A DNA stretch of 64,000 bases from Thalassovita gelatinovora. Its GTDB lineage: Bacteria; Pseudomonadota; Alphaproteobacteria; Rhodobacterales; Rhodobacteraceae. This document shows, in pieces, positions 26,041 to 35,702 of this stretch (the stretch's first letter is position 1; each line of letters begins with the position of its first letter). Where the stretch lies: contig NZ_CYSA01000026.1 of NCBI RefSeq assembly GCF_001458355.1, positions 310,001 to 374,000 of the forward strand, given 5' to 3'. Under the pieces are notes generated by a model that was given only the letters and a program-made list of their open reading frames with translations, was not told where the DNA came from and did no database searches. Position numbers and translations under genes: made by a program.

Positions 26041-26359
26041 ACTGTTAGTGCCCTGTTGAAATTTGAGTACTTGAGGACTTCAAAAAGCCTACGAATGCCC
26101 TAACGTCCCGAAATCATGAGGTTTTAATTTTGCTGAAAAAATAGGCGCCAGCATTCGGAAAATGCTCCGCCATTCGGCGGACTGGGCGGTGAATGAATAA
26201 TATCATCCTGATCCGGCGCGCGCGTTATTCAGAAAAAACTTAGGGTGGGGGCATCGCGCCACGCCCCACAAGCGGATTTCGCGCGGGAAATGGGCGCTTT
26301 CGAATTATCTGCGACCTGCCGCCGGCTTGGGAATGCGACGTTACGGCGTTCGAGTGCCG
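26041..26359. other. Intergenic stretch upstream of the CZB gene, beyond the parE stop
   Basis: About 320 bases between the CZB start and the parE stop, both on the minus strand. It presumably contains the CZB promoter. A small CCGCC-ATTC-GGCGG hairpin lies near 26168-26182. I see no gene or RNA signature. Confidence 0.4.
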
Positions 26360-28318
26360 CTAAACATCCAACTCCTCCACGAACCGCGCATTTTCTTGAA
26401 TATACTGATAGCGCAGCTCGGGCTTTTTCCCCATCAACCGCTCGACCAGGTCGCCGGTTTCGCCCGGTTCATCCTCGTCGATCGTCACCCGGATCAATTT
26501 CCGGCTGCCGGGGTCCATGGTGGTTTCCTTCAGGTCCTTGGCATCCATTTCGCCCAGACCCTTGAAGCGCGACACGTCGATCTTGCCCTTGCCGCCCAGA
26601 CCCTTTTCCAAAATCGCGTCCTTTTCCGCCTCATCGGTGCAATAGACGCGCTTCGCCCCCTGCGTCAGCCGGAACAGCGGCGGGCAGGCCAGGTACAAAT
26701 GCCCGGTATCGATCATCGGCCGCATCTGGGTGAAAAAGAACGTCATCAGCAGCGACGCGATATGCGCCCCGTCGACATCGGCATCGGTCATGATGATGAT
26801 CTTGTCATAGCGCAGGTCATCGACATTGAACCGGCTGCCCAACCCCACCCCCAACGCTTGCGTCAGGTCGCTGATTTCCTGGTTGGTGCCCAATTTCGAA
26901 CTGGCCGCGCCCAGCACGTTCAGGATCTTGCCGCGCAACGGCAGCAGCGCCTGATTTTTCCGGTTCCGCGCCATCTTGGCCGATCCGCCTGCAGAATCGC
27001 CCTCGACGATGAACAATTCGGTGCCTTCGCGGTTGGTGGCCGAACAATCGACCAATTTGCCCGGCAGCCGCAGCCGCTTGGTCGCGGTTTTGCGCTGGGT
27101 TTCCTTTTCCTGCCGCCGGCGCAGCCGTTCCTCGGCCCGCAGCACCAGGAAATCCAAAATCGCCCCGGCCGATTTGGTGTCCGCCGCCAGCCAGTTGTCG
27201 AAATGGTCGCGCACCGAATTTTCCACCAACCGCTGCGCCTCGACCGTGGCCAAACGGTCCTTGGTCTGGCCGACGAATTCCGGTTCGCTGATGAAGCACG
27301 ACACCAGGGCACAGCCGCCGGTGATCAGGTCGTCGCGGGTGATCTGCGCCGCCTTCTTGTTGTTGACCAATTCACCATAGGCCTTGATCCCCTTCAGGAT
27401 CGCAGCCCAGAACCCGGCAACATGGGTGCCGCCTTCGGGGGTGGGCACGGTGTTACAGTAGCTTTGGATGAACCCGTCGCGCGACGGGGTCCAGTTGATC
27501 GCCCATTCGACCTTGCCCGGGGTGTTGAATTTTTCCTTGAAATCCACCGTCCCGGCAAAGGGCTGATCGGCATAGGTGGACGATCCGTTCATCGTCTCTT
27601 TCAGGTAATCGGACAACCCGCCGGGGAAATGGAAGACCGCCTCAAGCGGGGTTTCACCGTCATCAATCGCGGTTTTCCAGCGGATTTCGACGCCCGAAAA
27701 CAGATATGCCTTGGACCGGATCGATTTGAACAACCGCGCCGGTTTGAACCGGTGCTGGCCGAAAATGTCGGCATCGGCATGAAACGTCACCGTGGTGCCG
27801 CGCCGGTTCGGGGCGGCCCCGATCTTTTCCACCGGTCCTTGCGGAATCCCGCGCGAAAACCGCTGCTCATACAGTTCCTTGTTGCGCGCGACCTGCACCA
27901 CCATCAGATCCGACAAGGCATTGACCACCGACGCGCCAACGCCATGCAGGCCCCCGGAGGTCTGATAGGCTTTGCCGCTGAATTTCCCGCCCGCATGCAA
28001 GGTGCATAAAATCACCTCCAGCGCCGATTTGTCGGGGAATTTCGGATGCGGATCGATCGGAATGCCACGGCCATTGTCGCGCACGGTGATCGAATAATCG
28101 GCGTTCAGCTCGACCTCGATCCGGTTGGCAAAGCCCGCCACCGCTTCGTCCATCGAATTGTCCAGAACTTCGGCCACCAGATGGTGCAGCGCCCGTTCAT
28201 CGGTGCCGCCGATATACATGCCGGGGCGTTTGCGCACCGGTTCCAGCCCTTCCAACACCTCGATGGAAGACGCATTGTAATCGTCATTCTGGGATCCGGT
28301 CAGAAGATCATCGGCCAT
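26360..28318 (-). CDS. parE: DNA topoisomerase IV subunit B
   Basis: ATPase subunit of topoisomerase IV, which decatenates daughter chromosomes. The 652-residue product has the GHKL ATPase motifs (LDNSMDEAVAG, VRDNGRGIPID, GGLHGVGASVVNALS) and the TOPRIM motif IVEGDSAGGSAKMAR. It also has the MTDADVDGAHIASLL acidic motif and ends in the GyrB C-terminal fold. MYIGGTDERALHHLVAEV and the short length identify ParE rather than GyrB. I chose the ATG at 28318 (MADDLLTG); an upstream in-frame ATG adds 11 residues. No parC is adjacent. Confidence 0.94.
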   Translation of the reverse strand: MADDLLTGSQNDDYNASSIEVLEGLEPVRKRPGMYIGGTDERALHHLVAEVLDNSMDEAVAGFANRIEVELNADYSITVRDNGRGIPIDPHPKFPDKSALEVILCTLHAGGKFSGKAYQTSGGLHGVGASVVNALSDLMVVQVARNKELYEQRFSRGIPQGPVEKIGAAPNRRGTTVTFHADADIFGQHRFKPARLFKSIRSKAYLFSGVEIRWKTAIDDGETPLEAVFHFPGGLSDYLKETMNGSSTYADQPFAGTVDFKEKFNTPGKVEWAINWTPSRDGFIQSYCNTVPTPEGGTHVAGFWAAILKGIKAYGELVNNKKAAQITRDDLITGGCALVSCFISEPEFVGQTKDRLATVEAQRLVENSVRDHFDNWLAADTKSAGAILDFLVLRAEERLRRRQEKETQRKTATKRLRLPGKLVDCSATNREGTELFIVEGDSAGGSAKMARNRKNQALLPLRGKILNVLGAASSKLGTNQEISDLTQALGVGLGSRFNVDDLRYDKIIIMTDADVDGAHIASLLMTFFFTQMRPMIDTGHLYLACPPLFRLTQGAKRVYCTDEAEKDAILEKGLGGKGKIDVSRFKGLGEMDAKDLKETTMDPGSRKLIRVTIDEDEPGETGDLVERLMGKKPELRYQYIQENARFVEELDV

Positions 28319-28475
28319 GCTGCTGCTCTTTTTTACTTGGTTGGGGGGCATTATGGCAGCAAGGCCGCAAAGGGAAAAGCCGCAAATGCGGGGGCAGGGG
28401 GGCGCGTCCGTGGAAATGACCGGCAGAACTGCGTCTCGGCCTGCCGGGCCGGGCGCTGTGTTTAAGGCGCGGGGC

Positions 28476-31055
28476 TTACCCGTCGACCGTTTCTTGCAAC
28501 AGCACGCTCAACCGCGCCACATCAAGAGGTTTGGCCAACACCGCCGTCGCGCCCGCTTCTTCAAAGCGTTGAATGTCGTCTCCCACCACCGCAGCGGTCA
28601 GCCCGATCATCGGGATATTGATGTTTTCCTCGCGCAGTCGCTGAACCAATTCATCCCCCGGCATTTCGGGCATGAACAGATCGGTGATCAGAACATCGGG
28701 GGGATTTTTCAGAATTATTTCCAGCGCCTCGCGGCCGTTTTCGGCCCATTCAATCTCGCCAAAGACGCGGCTCAGCTGTTTTGACGTCACCTGCGCCACC
28801 AAAGCGTTGTCTTCGGCCAGCACGATGCGCAACTCGCTGAGGTCCTTCATCTCCACCGGGGGCAGCGGAACGTCCGCGATCTGTTCCTTGGCCGAAGCAG
28901 GCACGTCGGGCAGGCAAATCCAATAGCCGGCCCCGCCTTCGGGGGCGGGAAAATAGCGGATACTGCCGCCCAGCAGATCAACGGCCTGCTTGGCGATGAA
29001 CAATCCCAACCCGCTGCCATCGGCCTGGTTGCGGGCATCGGCCGAGCCGCGCTCGAACGGTTGGAACAGTCGGTCGACTTCGGCCAGCGGAATACCGATG
29101 CCGTTATCGGTGACCGACCAGCAGGTGCCTTTCGGCATCAACAACGATCCGTCGTCCTGTGGCCGGTAGGAAATACGGATTTCCGACCCTTGGCTGTGGA
29201 TGATCGCATTGCGCACCAGGTTGCCCAGGATCTGTTTCAACCGGTTGCTGTCGCCCATCATCACGGCTGACGCCCCCGGACCCAGTTTCAGGCTGATACG
29301 GACATCCTGACCCTTGGCCAGCATCTGATAGGTGTTGCGCACCCGTTCGGCGACATCGGCGGGGGTATAGGGCACCATCGCTACCGGTTGATTTTTTTCC
29401 GGGTTCACCGCTTGGCGCATATCGTCCAGAACGCTCAGCAACTGGGTCGAAGCTTCGCGCATCTGCGCCGGCAACTGTGGTGAATTCTGGCCGGTTTCCA
29501 GATCTTCGATCAACATCGACAGGACCGATGCCGGGGTGCGGATTTCATGCGACACGATGGAAAACAGCTGTTTTTGCCGGTCCTGACGCAGCGACAATTC
29601 ATTCAACGCATCGGTCAGCGCCTGTTCTTGCAGGTATTCTTCGGTCACTTCGACCATCAACCCGTAAACCACCTTTTCGCCGCGCGGCGTCGGTTCGGCC
29701 CAAAGATGCAACCGCAACACCCGGGCATCCCCCGAAGACAGGGTTTCGGCCAGCCGCAGCAGCAAGGTGATGCTGGCATGGCTTTCGGATTCGAAGGCAT
29801 GGCGCAGCAGATATTGTTCGTCCGGGCGGAACCGCGATAACAGATCGTCGGTACAGACTTCACCGGGCAACCCGACAAGCTGCTGCCCCGCCGGGTCCAG
29901 CCGCAGCGCCTGGCGCGGCACGTTGAGCGTGAACAGCCCGACACCGGCAAAGCCGCGTACCGTGCTCAGGCGTCGGATGCTGGAAAGATGCTGATCGCGC
30001 TCATAGCGTTCCCGCCCGCGCAGCGCCATGACGAGGACGATCAGAACCAGAACAACAATCGAATAGATGTCCAGCATCCCCGATTCAGAATTCATCGGCG
30101 GCGCGGCGTGCAGGAATTCCCCGGTCATCCCAACATAGAGCGACATGCCCGCGATCACGACGATTGGCGTGACCGCCATTGGCAACGCCAACGTAATCAG
30201 GATCGACATCAACCCGATATCCAACATCGGGAAACCGCCAAACCCATAGCCATGCAGCAGCGCCACCGCCGGATAAGCAAGGAAGGCAGGAACCGCAACG
30301 CGGATTTGCCGCGCCGTCGGAAGCTGCAATGCTGCCATCAGAAAGGCGGCGTCGACAACGCTGCCGCGGATCGTGCGCTCGATGCCGTAGGTGATGAAAT
30401 TATCATTGAACCCCAAGGCGATCGCCTGCACCGGATCAAGCCGCAAAGACATCCAATCCGCGACAAAGACCGCAGGCAGGCAAGCGATCAGGAAAATGCC
30501 GATCAGCGACAAAATCACCGTCATATCTGCCTTGCGGGGCGCAAAGCGGGCAACTGACATGCTGAACAGCCCGCGTGCCAACAACCCGGCCAGCCCCCCG
30601 GCGATCAGGTTCGAACCGAAAAAGAACAGGGTGATATTGGTGGTCACCTCCGGCGCAAAGGCCCATTGCGGCTTGCCGGTAAAGGGAATCATGAACGGCA
30701 GGAAAAACAGGAGGCTGAAAACGACAACCGGTATCCACAGCATCCGCACCGGATAGATCAGCATCCCCACGATAATCGCATGGATCGCCAGATTCGGACT
30801 GAGGTTGATCGCAACTTCGTTCGCGGTGAAGAACGTCGCGCCGTAAGACAACGACGCCACCCAGAATGTCAGGAAAAATGAAAAGATCAGCGTGCTGACA
30901 ACGGGTCGGTTGCGGATGATATCGGAAATGCTCCGAATGCGCGATATTTCGAAATCCCGAAAGACATATCCCTTGTCCTTCGAAACCGTCGAAACGGATT
31001 GCGTGCCGCCCTCGAAAATGAGGTGTTCCAGATTATGCTCGGGTTGCTTTGTCAC
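28476..31055 (-). CDS. Hybrid sensor histidine kinase with receiver domain
   Basis: An 859-residue inner-membrane signalling protein. Eight or more N-terminal helices (about residues 55-320) resemble a MASE1-type sensory module. They are followed by a PAS-like segment, a HisKA domain with the phosphoacceptor His503 in SHEIRTP, and a HATPase domain (NLVRNAIIHSQG, VTDNGIGIP, GSGLGLFIAKQAVD). A C-terminal receiver has Asp792 in ITDLFMPEMPG. The start is a GTG at 31055. No response regulator, HPt protein or other partner is adjacent, so its output and ligand are unknown. It is divergent from a short open fragment at 31063-31197. Confidence 0.9.
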   Translation of the reverse strand: MTKQPEHNLEHLIFEGGTQSVSTVSKDKGYVFRDFEISRIRSISDIIRNRPVVSTLIFSFFLTFWVASLSYGATFFTANEVAINLSPNLAIHAIIVGMLIYPVRMLWIPVVVFSLLFFLPFMIPFTGKPQWAFAPEVTTNITLFFFGSNLIAGGLAGLLARGLFSMSVARFAPRKADMTVILSLIGIFLIACLPAVFVADWMSLRLDPVQAIALGFNDNFITYGIERTIRGSVVDAAFLMAALQLPTARQIRVAVPAFLAYPAVALLHGYGFGGFPMLDIGLMSILITLALPMAVTPIVVIAGMSLYVGMTGEFLHAAPPMNSESGMLDIYSIVVLVLIVLVMALRGRERYERDQHLSSIRRLSTVRGFAGVGLFTLNVPRQALRLDPAGQQLVGLPGEVCTDDLLSRFRPDEQYLLRHAFESESHASITLLLRLAETLSSGDARVLRLHLWAEPTPRGEKVVYGLMVEVTEEYLQEQALTDALNELSLRQDRQKQLFSIVSHEIRTPASVLSMLIEDLETGQNSPQLPAQMREASTQLLSVLDDMRQAVNPEKNQPVAMVPYTPADVAERVRNTYQMLAKGQDVRISLKLGPGASAVMMGDSNRLKQILGNLVRNAIIHSQGSEIRISYRPQDDGSLLMPKGTCWSVTDNGIGIPLAEVDRLFQPFERGSADARNQADGSGLGLFIAKQAVDLLGGSIRYFPAPEGGAGYWICLPDVPASAKEQIADVPLPPVEMKDLSELRIVLAEDNALVAQVTSKQLSRVFGEIEWAENGREALEIILKNPPDVLITDLFMPEMPGDELVQRLREENINIPMIGLTAAVVGDDIQRFEEAGATAVLAKPLDVARLSVLLQETVDG

Positions 31056-31062
31056 ATTCTAA

Positions 31063-31197
31063 CCAAGCTGCGCCAATCCAGCTGCCGCGCGGATGCCCGG
31101 CGGTGCAAATTTCGACGAAACCTATCTCTTGATCCCCAATGATCCCTGTATGACCCATATCCTGACCGAATGGGAAGCCCAAGGAGAGGCCAACTAA
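31063..31197 (+). pseudogene. Possible gene remnant or small ORF, unrecognised
   Basis: An open stretch after a stop at 31060-31062 runs to TAA at 31195-31197. An internal ATG at 31093 would give 34 residues ending in THILTEWEAQGEAN. Its composition looks protein-like, but I recognise no family and there is no clear ribosome site. It may be the tail of a lost gene. Confidence 0.25.
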
Positions 31198-31314
31198 CCT
31201 TAAGTATGTATCCTTTAACCGAAAGAGACGCCTGCAATTTCCCAGAAGAGAAAGTAAGGGGCGCATGTACTACTATACGCTGTGACGGATGACGGCGGGG
31301 CAGGCGGGCCGCAG

Positions 31315-32196
31315 TCAGTCCCGCCGCAGCCAGGACCGGACTTCGGCGGCCACCCGCGTTGGGGCCTGATGCAGGATCCAGTGGTCCGCGCCTTCGATTT
31401 CGACCCGGGTCAGGTCGTCGCAATAGGCGTCCAACCCGGCCGTGGCTTCGGGCAGCAGCGCGCTGTCGTTGCTGCCCCAGAGCAACAGATGCGGCATTCG
31501 GACCCGCAGCGTTTCGACCGGCATCGCCGGCAGGTCGGTGATCACGTCGCCCGGCAGACCCAGCTTCAAGGGCGACGCACGATACCAGTTGACCATGCCG
31601 CGCATCCGGCCGGGCCTTGCCCATTCGGTGACATAGGCGGCGCGGCGCTCCGGGGTCATCCACGTCATGTCCATCCCGGCATTGAACAGGCTCAGCAGTT
31701 TGTTGAAATGATCCTCGGCCAAGTGGGTTTCCGACCCGTCCCGGCGCAGGGTGTGGATATATTGCGATGCCGCCGTCTGCGCCCCGCCCGCCGCCAATGC
31801 GCGCTGAAACGGACCCGGATGCACGCCGTTGGCGATGATCAGACGGCTGACCAGATCGGGCCGGGTGATCGCCAGCGCATAGGCCACCGCAGCGCCCCAG
31901 TCATGGCCGAACACGATCACCGGACGGTCCCCTAGGTATTCGATCAGCGCCACCATGTCGGCCACCAGCTTGCCAGCCTTGTAATCGCTCGCCTCCGCCG
32001 GGGCCCAGCTTTGACCATAGCCGCGCTGATCGGGGGCGACGCAATGATACTCGTCGGCCAATTCCGCCGCGACCTCGGCCCAGGCACCGGAATATTCCGG
32101 GAACCCGTGCAGCATCAGGATCACCGGATCGGCCCGGTTGCCCCAGCCTAGGTAATGAAACGGGTGGTCGTTCAGGTGAATATGATGGCTCAGCAT
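31315..32196 (-). CDS. Alpha/beta hydrolase, epoxide-hydrolase-like
   Basis: A 293-residue soluble hydrolase with an oxyanion motif HGFPEYSGAW and a GHDWGAAVAY nucleophile elbow. The nucleophile is Asp rather than Ser, as in epoxide hydrolases and haloalkane dehalogenases. The catalytic His is in GADHWILHQAP near the C-terminus. WG-rich and Tyr-containing lid segments (VNWYRASPLKL) favour epoxide hydrolase over dehalogenase. I chose the ATG at 32196 (MLSHHIHLND); an upstream in-frame start adds 20 non-conserved residues. It stands alone and is divergent from ppk2. Confidence 0.85.
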   Translation of the reverse strand: MLSHHIHLNDHPFHYLGWGNRADPVILMLHGFPEYSGAWAEVAAELADEYHCVAPDQRGYGQSWAPAEASDYKAGKLVADMVALIEYLGDRPVIVFGHDWGAAVAYALAITRPDLVSRLIIANGVHPGPFQRALAAGGAQTAASQYIHTLRRDGSETHLAEDHFNKLLSLFNAGMDMTWMTPERRAAYVTEWARPGRMRGMVNWYRASPLKLGLPGDVITDLPAMPVETLRVRMPHLLLWGSNDSALLPEATAGLDAYCDDLTRVEIEGADHWILHQAPTRVAAEVRSWLRRD

Positions 32197-32310
32197 GTCG
32201 AAATCTAACCCGTTGGCCGGGCCACAACAAGCCGTGTTGCGCTTGACCCCGATCAAGGCGCGATCCGTGTGTATGCGCTATAATTTAAGAGAATATTTAA
32301 GGAGAAATGA

Positions 32311-33366
32311 ATGACCGTGCCGAAATCCGCCGCGCCGAAAAATTCCGTTAACGATTCCACACCGACCGCTGCCGCCCCGGATGCCGATGCCGTGATCGCG
32401 ACAATCGCGATCCCCGAAGCCCCGACCGCGACAGATGGCAAAGCAGCGGCAGACCCTGCCGCCACGACGCCCCAGACGTCAAGCGGGCATCGCCATGCGC
32501 CAACCCCCGACGAGGTGCGCCGCGCATTTGAGACCGGGGAATATCCCTATAAAACCAAGATGAAGCGGCTGATCTACGAAAGGCAGAAGGCCAAGTTGCA
32601 GGCCGAATTACTGAAAGCGCAGCTTTGGGCGCAGGAAACCGGGCAGAAATTCGTGTTGCTGTTCGAAGGCCGCGATGCGGCGGGCAAGGGCGGCACCATC
32701 AAGCGTTTCAACGAACATCTCAATCCGCGCACCGCGCGGGTGGTGGCGCTGAACAAACCGACCGACGAAGAACGCGGCCAATGGTATTACCAGCGCTATA
32801 TCGAACATCTGCCGACGGCGGGGGAAATGGTGTTTTACGACCGCAGTTGGTACAACCGCGCCGGGGTCGAACGGGTCATGGGGTTCTGTGAACCCAATGA
32901 ATATCTCGAATTCATGCGCCAGACGCCGGAATTCGAACGGATGCTGGTCCGCTCCGGTGTCCGGCTGCACAAATACTGGTTCTCGGTCACCCGCGAAGAA
33001 CAGATCCGCCGCTTCAAATCGCGCGAAACCGATCCGCTGAAACAGTGGAAACTCAGCCCGATCGACAAGGCGTCCTTGGGGAGATGGGATGATTACACCG
33101 AAGCGAAAGAAGCGATGTTCTTCTATACTGACACCGCCGATGCGCCTTGGACCGTTATCAAGTCGGATGACAAGAAACGCGCCCGGCTGAATTGTATGCT
33201 GCATTTCCTGTCGACGCTGGATTACCCCGGCAAGGATCTGCGTGTGGCCCATGCCCCCGACCCGCTGATCGTCGGCGGCGCGGCGCATGTGATCCACAAG
33301 GCCGATCACATCCTTGGGTCGGCGCTGCATCCCGACCTGCGCAAACCGCGCGACGAAGCGGTCTGA
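32311..33366 (+). CDS. ppk2: Polyphosphate kinase 2
   Basis: Transfers phosphate between polyphosphate and nucleotides (PPK2 family). The 351-residue product has Walker A GRDAAGKGG at residues 120-128, the lid-region block KPTDEERGQWYYQRYIEHLP and FYDRSWYNRAGVERVMGF, and the closing IDKASLGRWDDYTEAKEAMF. About 60 residues of Ala/Thr/Pro-rich, low-complexity sequence precede the conserved domain. AAGGAG lies seven bases before the ATG at 32311, so the extension is probably translated. The class (ADP, AMP or GDP preference) cannot be fixed by eye. Confidence 0.93.
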   Translation: MTVPKSAAPKNSVNDSTPTAAAPDADAVIATIAIPEAPTATDGKAAADPAATTPQTSSGHRHAPTPDEVRRAFETGEYPYKTKMKRLIYERQKAKLQAELLKAQLWAQETGQKFVLLFEGRDAAGKGGTIKRFNEHLNPRTARVVALNKPTDEERGQWYYQRYIEHLPTAGEMVFYDRSWYNRAGVERVMGFCEPNEYLEFMRQTPEFERMLVRSGVRLHKYWFSVTREEQIRRFKSRETDPLKQWKLSPIDKASLGRWDDYTEAKEAMFFYTDTADAPWTVIKSDDKKRARLNCMLHFLSTLDYPGKDLRVAHAPDPLIVGGAAHVIHKADHILGSALHPDLRKPRDEAV

Positions 33367-33399
33367 GGCCCTTGGCGCGGCGGCCGTCCGCCCGCCGCG

Positions 33400-34041
33400 C
33401 TAGCGCAGCGCCATCAGCCAATCCTGCGCCGGCTTCACTTCGGCAAAGCCAAGGCGCAGCGCCTTGGCCGGATTACCGCTGTCATCGCTCAGCGCCTTCC
33501 AGAAAGTGAAGGATTTCCGCCGCAGCAGATCACCGCGCGGATGATCGGCCGGGTAGGGCTGCGGCACCCGTTTCAGCTCGGGGTCCGAAAACCGGATGCC
33601 GTGGGCCTGCATTTCGGTCATCAGCCGCATCAGATCGGCCCCTTTCGGCCCTTCGGCGCGTTTGCGGAACGCCGCCAACCGGTCCTTGTCAAATCCCATC
33701 GCGCCGCCGCCCAGTAGCGTCCGGTCGGGTTCGATACCAAAGAAAAATGCGGTCTTGCCCAGCCCGTCACCGACCGTCCACATCATGTGCAGATGGGTCT
33801 TGTAGGGCGTCTTGTCCTTGGAAAACCGGATATCGCGCTGCGGTCGGAACAGCTTGGTTTCCACCGGCTTGCCGGTCTGGCGCTGCAAATCGGCCGCCAC
33901 CACATCCAGAAGCGCCAAAGACGGCGCTTTCAAGTCGCGGTCATAGCGATCCTTGTGGGCGGTAAACCAGTCGCGGCTGTTATTGGCCTTCAGTTCGCCC
34001 AGAAAGGCGCGGGCATCGGAAACGAGGGTCGCAAAGGGCAT
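33400..34041 (-). CDS. DUF2461 (TIGR02453) family protein
   Basis: A 213-residue cytoplasmic protein of the DUF2461 family, conserved in bacteria and fungi without an assigned reaction. Family features are the N-terminal LGELKANNSRDWFTAHKDRY, RPQRDIRFSKDKTPYKTHLH and FFFGIEPDRTLLGGGAMGF. I chose the ATG at 34041; a GTG three codons upstream is possible. It is convergent with ppk2 across 33 bases. No operon partner is visible. Confidence 0.85.
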   Translation of the reverse strand: MPFATLVSDARAFLGELKANNSRDWFTAHKDRYDRDLKAPSLALLDVVAADLQRQTGKPVETKLFRPQRDIRFSKDKTPYKTHLHMMWTVGDGLGKTAFFFGIEPDRTLLGGGAMGFDKDRLAAFRKRAEGPKGADLMRLMTEMQAHGIRFSDPELKRVPQPYPADHPRGDLLRRKSFTFWKALSDDSGNPAKALRLGFAEVKPAQDWLMALR

Positions 34042-34205
34042 CAGTGTCACCGCCGGTCAGGGTTGATGGCCTCAGCTTAAGCTCAACATCCGCGTCTGAG
34101 AACGAAAAAGACCACGGTGCCGGGCGCGAACCCGCGCCCGGTTCTACCACGGGTCGCATATTTTTCTGTCTTGCCGCCCCGGCATTCCAACGCTACGCCT
34201 TCTTG

Positions 34206-35582
34206 ATGACCGCGCCCGTGATCTCTCCCATGACCCATTCCCAGCATGTCAGGAATATCCTGAAACTGGGGCTTCCGTTGATCGGAAGCCACGTGGCGCA
34301 TTTCGCCATCACCCTGACGGATTCGGTGATGCTGGGCTGGTATGATGTCGAAGTCCTGGCCGCTCAGGTGATCGGCGCGACCCTGTTTTTCGTGCTTTTC
34401 ATCATGGGCGAAGGCTTTGCCATGGCCTTGATGCCAATGGTGGCCGAAGCCGAAGAAGCGGGCGATGAAACCCAGGCCCGCCGCCTGACCCGGATGGCGA
34501 TCTGGGCGTCGGTGCTGTTTGGCCTTGCCGTGCTGCCGATCCTGATCTGGTCCGGGCCGGTTCTGCGCGGACTGGGCCAGCAGCCGGGCTTGTCCCAAGG
34601 CGCACAGGACTATCTGCGCATCGCGGGCTGGTCGCTGTTCCCGGCGCTGCTGACGATGGTGCTGCGGTCGTTCCTGTCTGCGCTGGAACGCACCCAGATC
34701 GTGCTGTGGGTGACGCTGGCGGCGGTAGGGCTGAACGTGGTGGTGAATTACGCGCTGATCTTTGGTCATTGGGGAATGCCCGAAATGGGCATTCGCGGCG
34801 CGGCGGTGGCGACGCTGGTGGTGAACATGGCGTCGTTTATCCTGTTGGCGCTCTACGCGGCGATTGCGACCTCCGAACACGAATTGTTCGTCCGGTTCTG
34901 GCGGCCCGACTGGGATGCGTTCGGGCGGCTGTTCCGACTTGGTTGGCCAATCGGGATGGGCATGCTGGCCGAAGTCGGGCTGTTTGCTGCCGCCTCGATG
35001 ATGATGGGCTGGTTGGGCACCAAGGAACTGGCGGCGCATGGCATTGCGTTGCAGATCGCGTCGGTGACCTTCATGGTGCATCTGGGATTAAGCAATGCTG
35101 CCACGGTGCGGGCTGGTCGCGCGATGGGGCGCAGATCGGTGGCCGATCTGCGGCGCGGCGGACAGATCGTGGTGCTGATATCGCTTTGCATTGCCGGGCT
35201 GGCGCTGATTACCTTCCTGACGATCCCCGCCCCCCTGTTGGGCCTGTTCCTGTCGCCCGATGATCCGCAACGCGATGCGGTAATCGCAATCGGTGTCGGG
35301 TTGCTGGCGGCGGCGGGCTTGTTTCAACTGGCCGATGCGGCGCAGGTGATCGTGATCGGGTTGCTGCGCGGGGCGCAGGATACCAAAGTGCCGATGCTGA
35401 TCGCGGCGGTGTCCTATTGGCTGATCGGCATGCCGATTAGTTACAGTCTGGGCTTTGTCGCCGGTTGGGGCGGGGTCGGGATCTGGATCGGTCTGGCGAT
35501 GGGGCTTGCCGTCGCTGCGATCCTGCTGAACCTGCGGTTCTGGGGGCCGGTGCTGCACCGGATCGAGGCAGAATTCGAATAG
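34206..35582 (+). CDS. MATE family multidrug efflux transporter (NorM-like)
   Basis: A 458-residue inner-membrane antiporter with about 12 helices in two homologous halves, exporting cationic compounds with sodium or protons. Visible MATE features are the first helix LKLGLPLIGSHVAHFAITLTDSVMLG, the VGLNVVVNYALIFG helix and the second-half LGLSNAATVRAGRAMGRRS. I chose the ATG at 34206 (MTAPVISP); ATG 34230 is a close alternative. The longer open frame to 34044 lies in the divergent spacer. Drug specificity cannot be read. Confidence 0.9.
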   Translation: MTAPVISPMTHSQHVRNILKLGLPLIGSHVAHFAITLTDSVMLGWYDVEVLAAQVIGATLFFVLFIMGEGFAMALMPMVAEAEEAGDETQARRLTRMAIWASVLFGLAVLPILIWSGPVLRGLGQQPGLSQGAQDYLRIAGWSLFPALLTMVLRSFLSALERTQIVLWVTLAAVGLNVVVNYALIFGHWGMPEMGIRGAAVATLVVNMASFILLALYAAIATSEHELFVRFWRPDWDAFGRLFRLGWPIGMGMLAEVGLFAAASMMMGWLGTKELAAHGIALQIASVTFMVHLGLSNAATVRAGRAMGRRSVADLRRGGQIVVLISLCIAGLALITFLTIPAPLLGLFLSPDDPQRDAVIAIGVGLLAAAGLFQLADAAQVIVIGLLRGAQDTKVPMLIAAVSYWLIGMPISYSLGFVAGWGGVGIWIGLAMGLAVAAILLNLRFWGPVLHRIEAEFE

Positions 35583-35702
35583 GCGGGATTTTCGCGTCGC
35601 TCGGGCAAATGGCCGCGCTGCTGCACAAACCTGCTTCGCCCGACTTGCTATGCTTTTGGGGCATATTTAACCCGAGAAACACACGTATAGGGAAGGTGCA
35701 TC

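Noticed and set aside
26327-28009. A 560-codon plus-strand open frame
   Set aside because: It is antisense to parE, which has all its catalytic motifs.
26360-28318. Calling this gene gyrB
   Set aside because: The MYIGGTDERALHHLVAEV block and 652-residue length are those of ParE rather than the longer GyrB.
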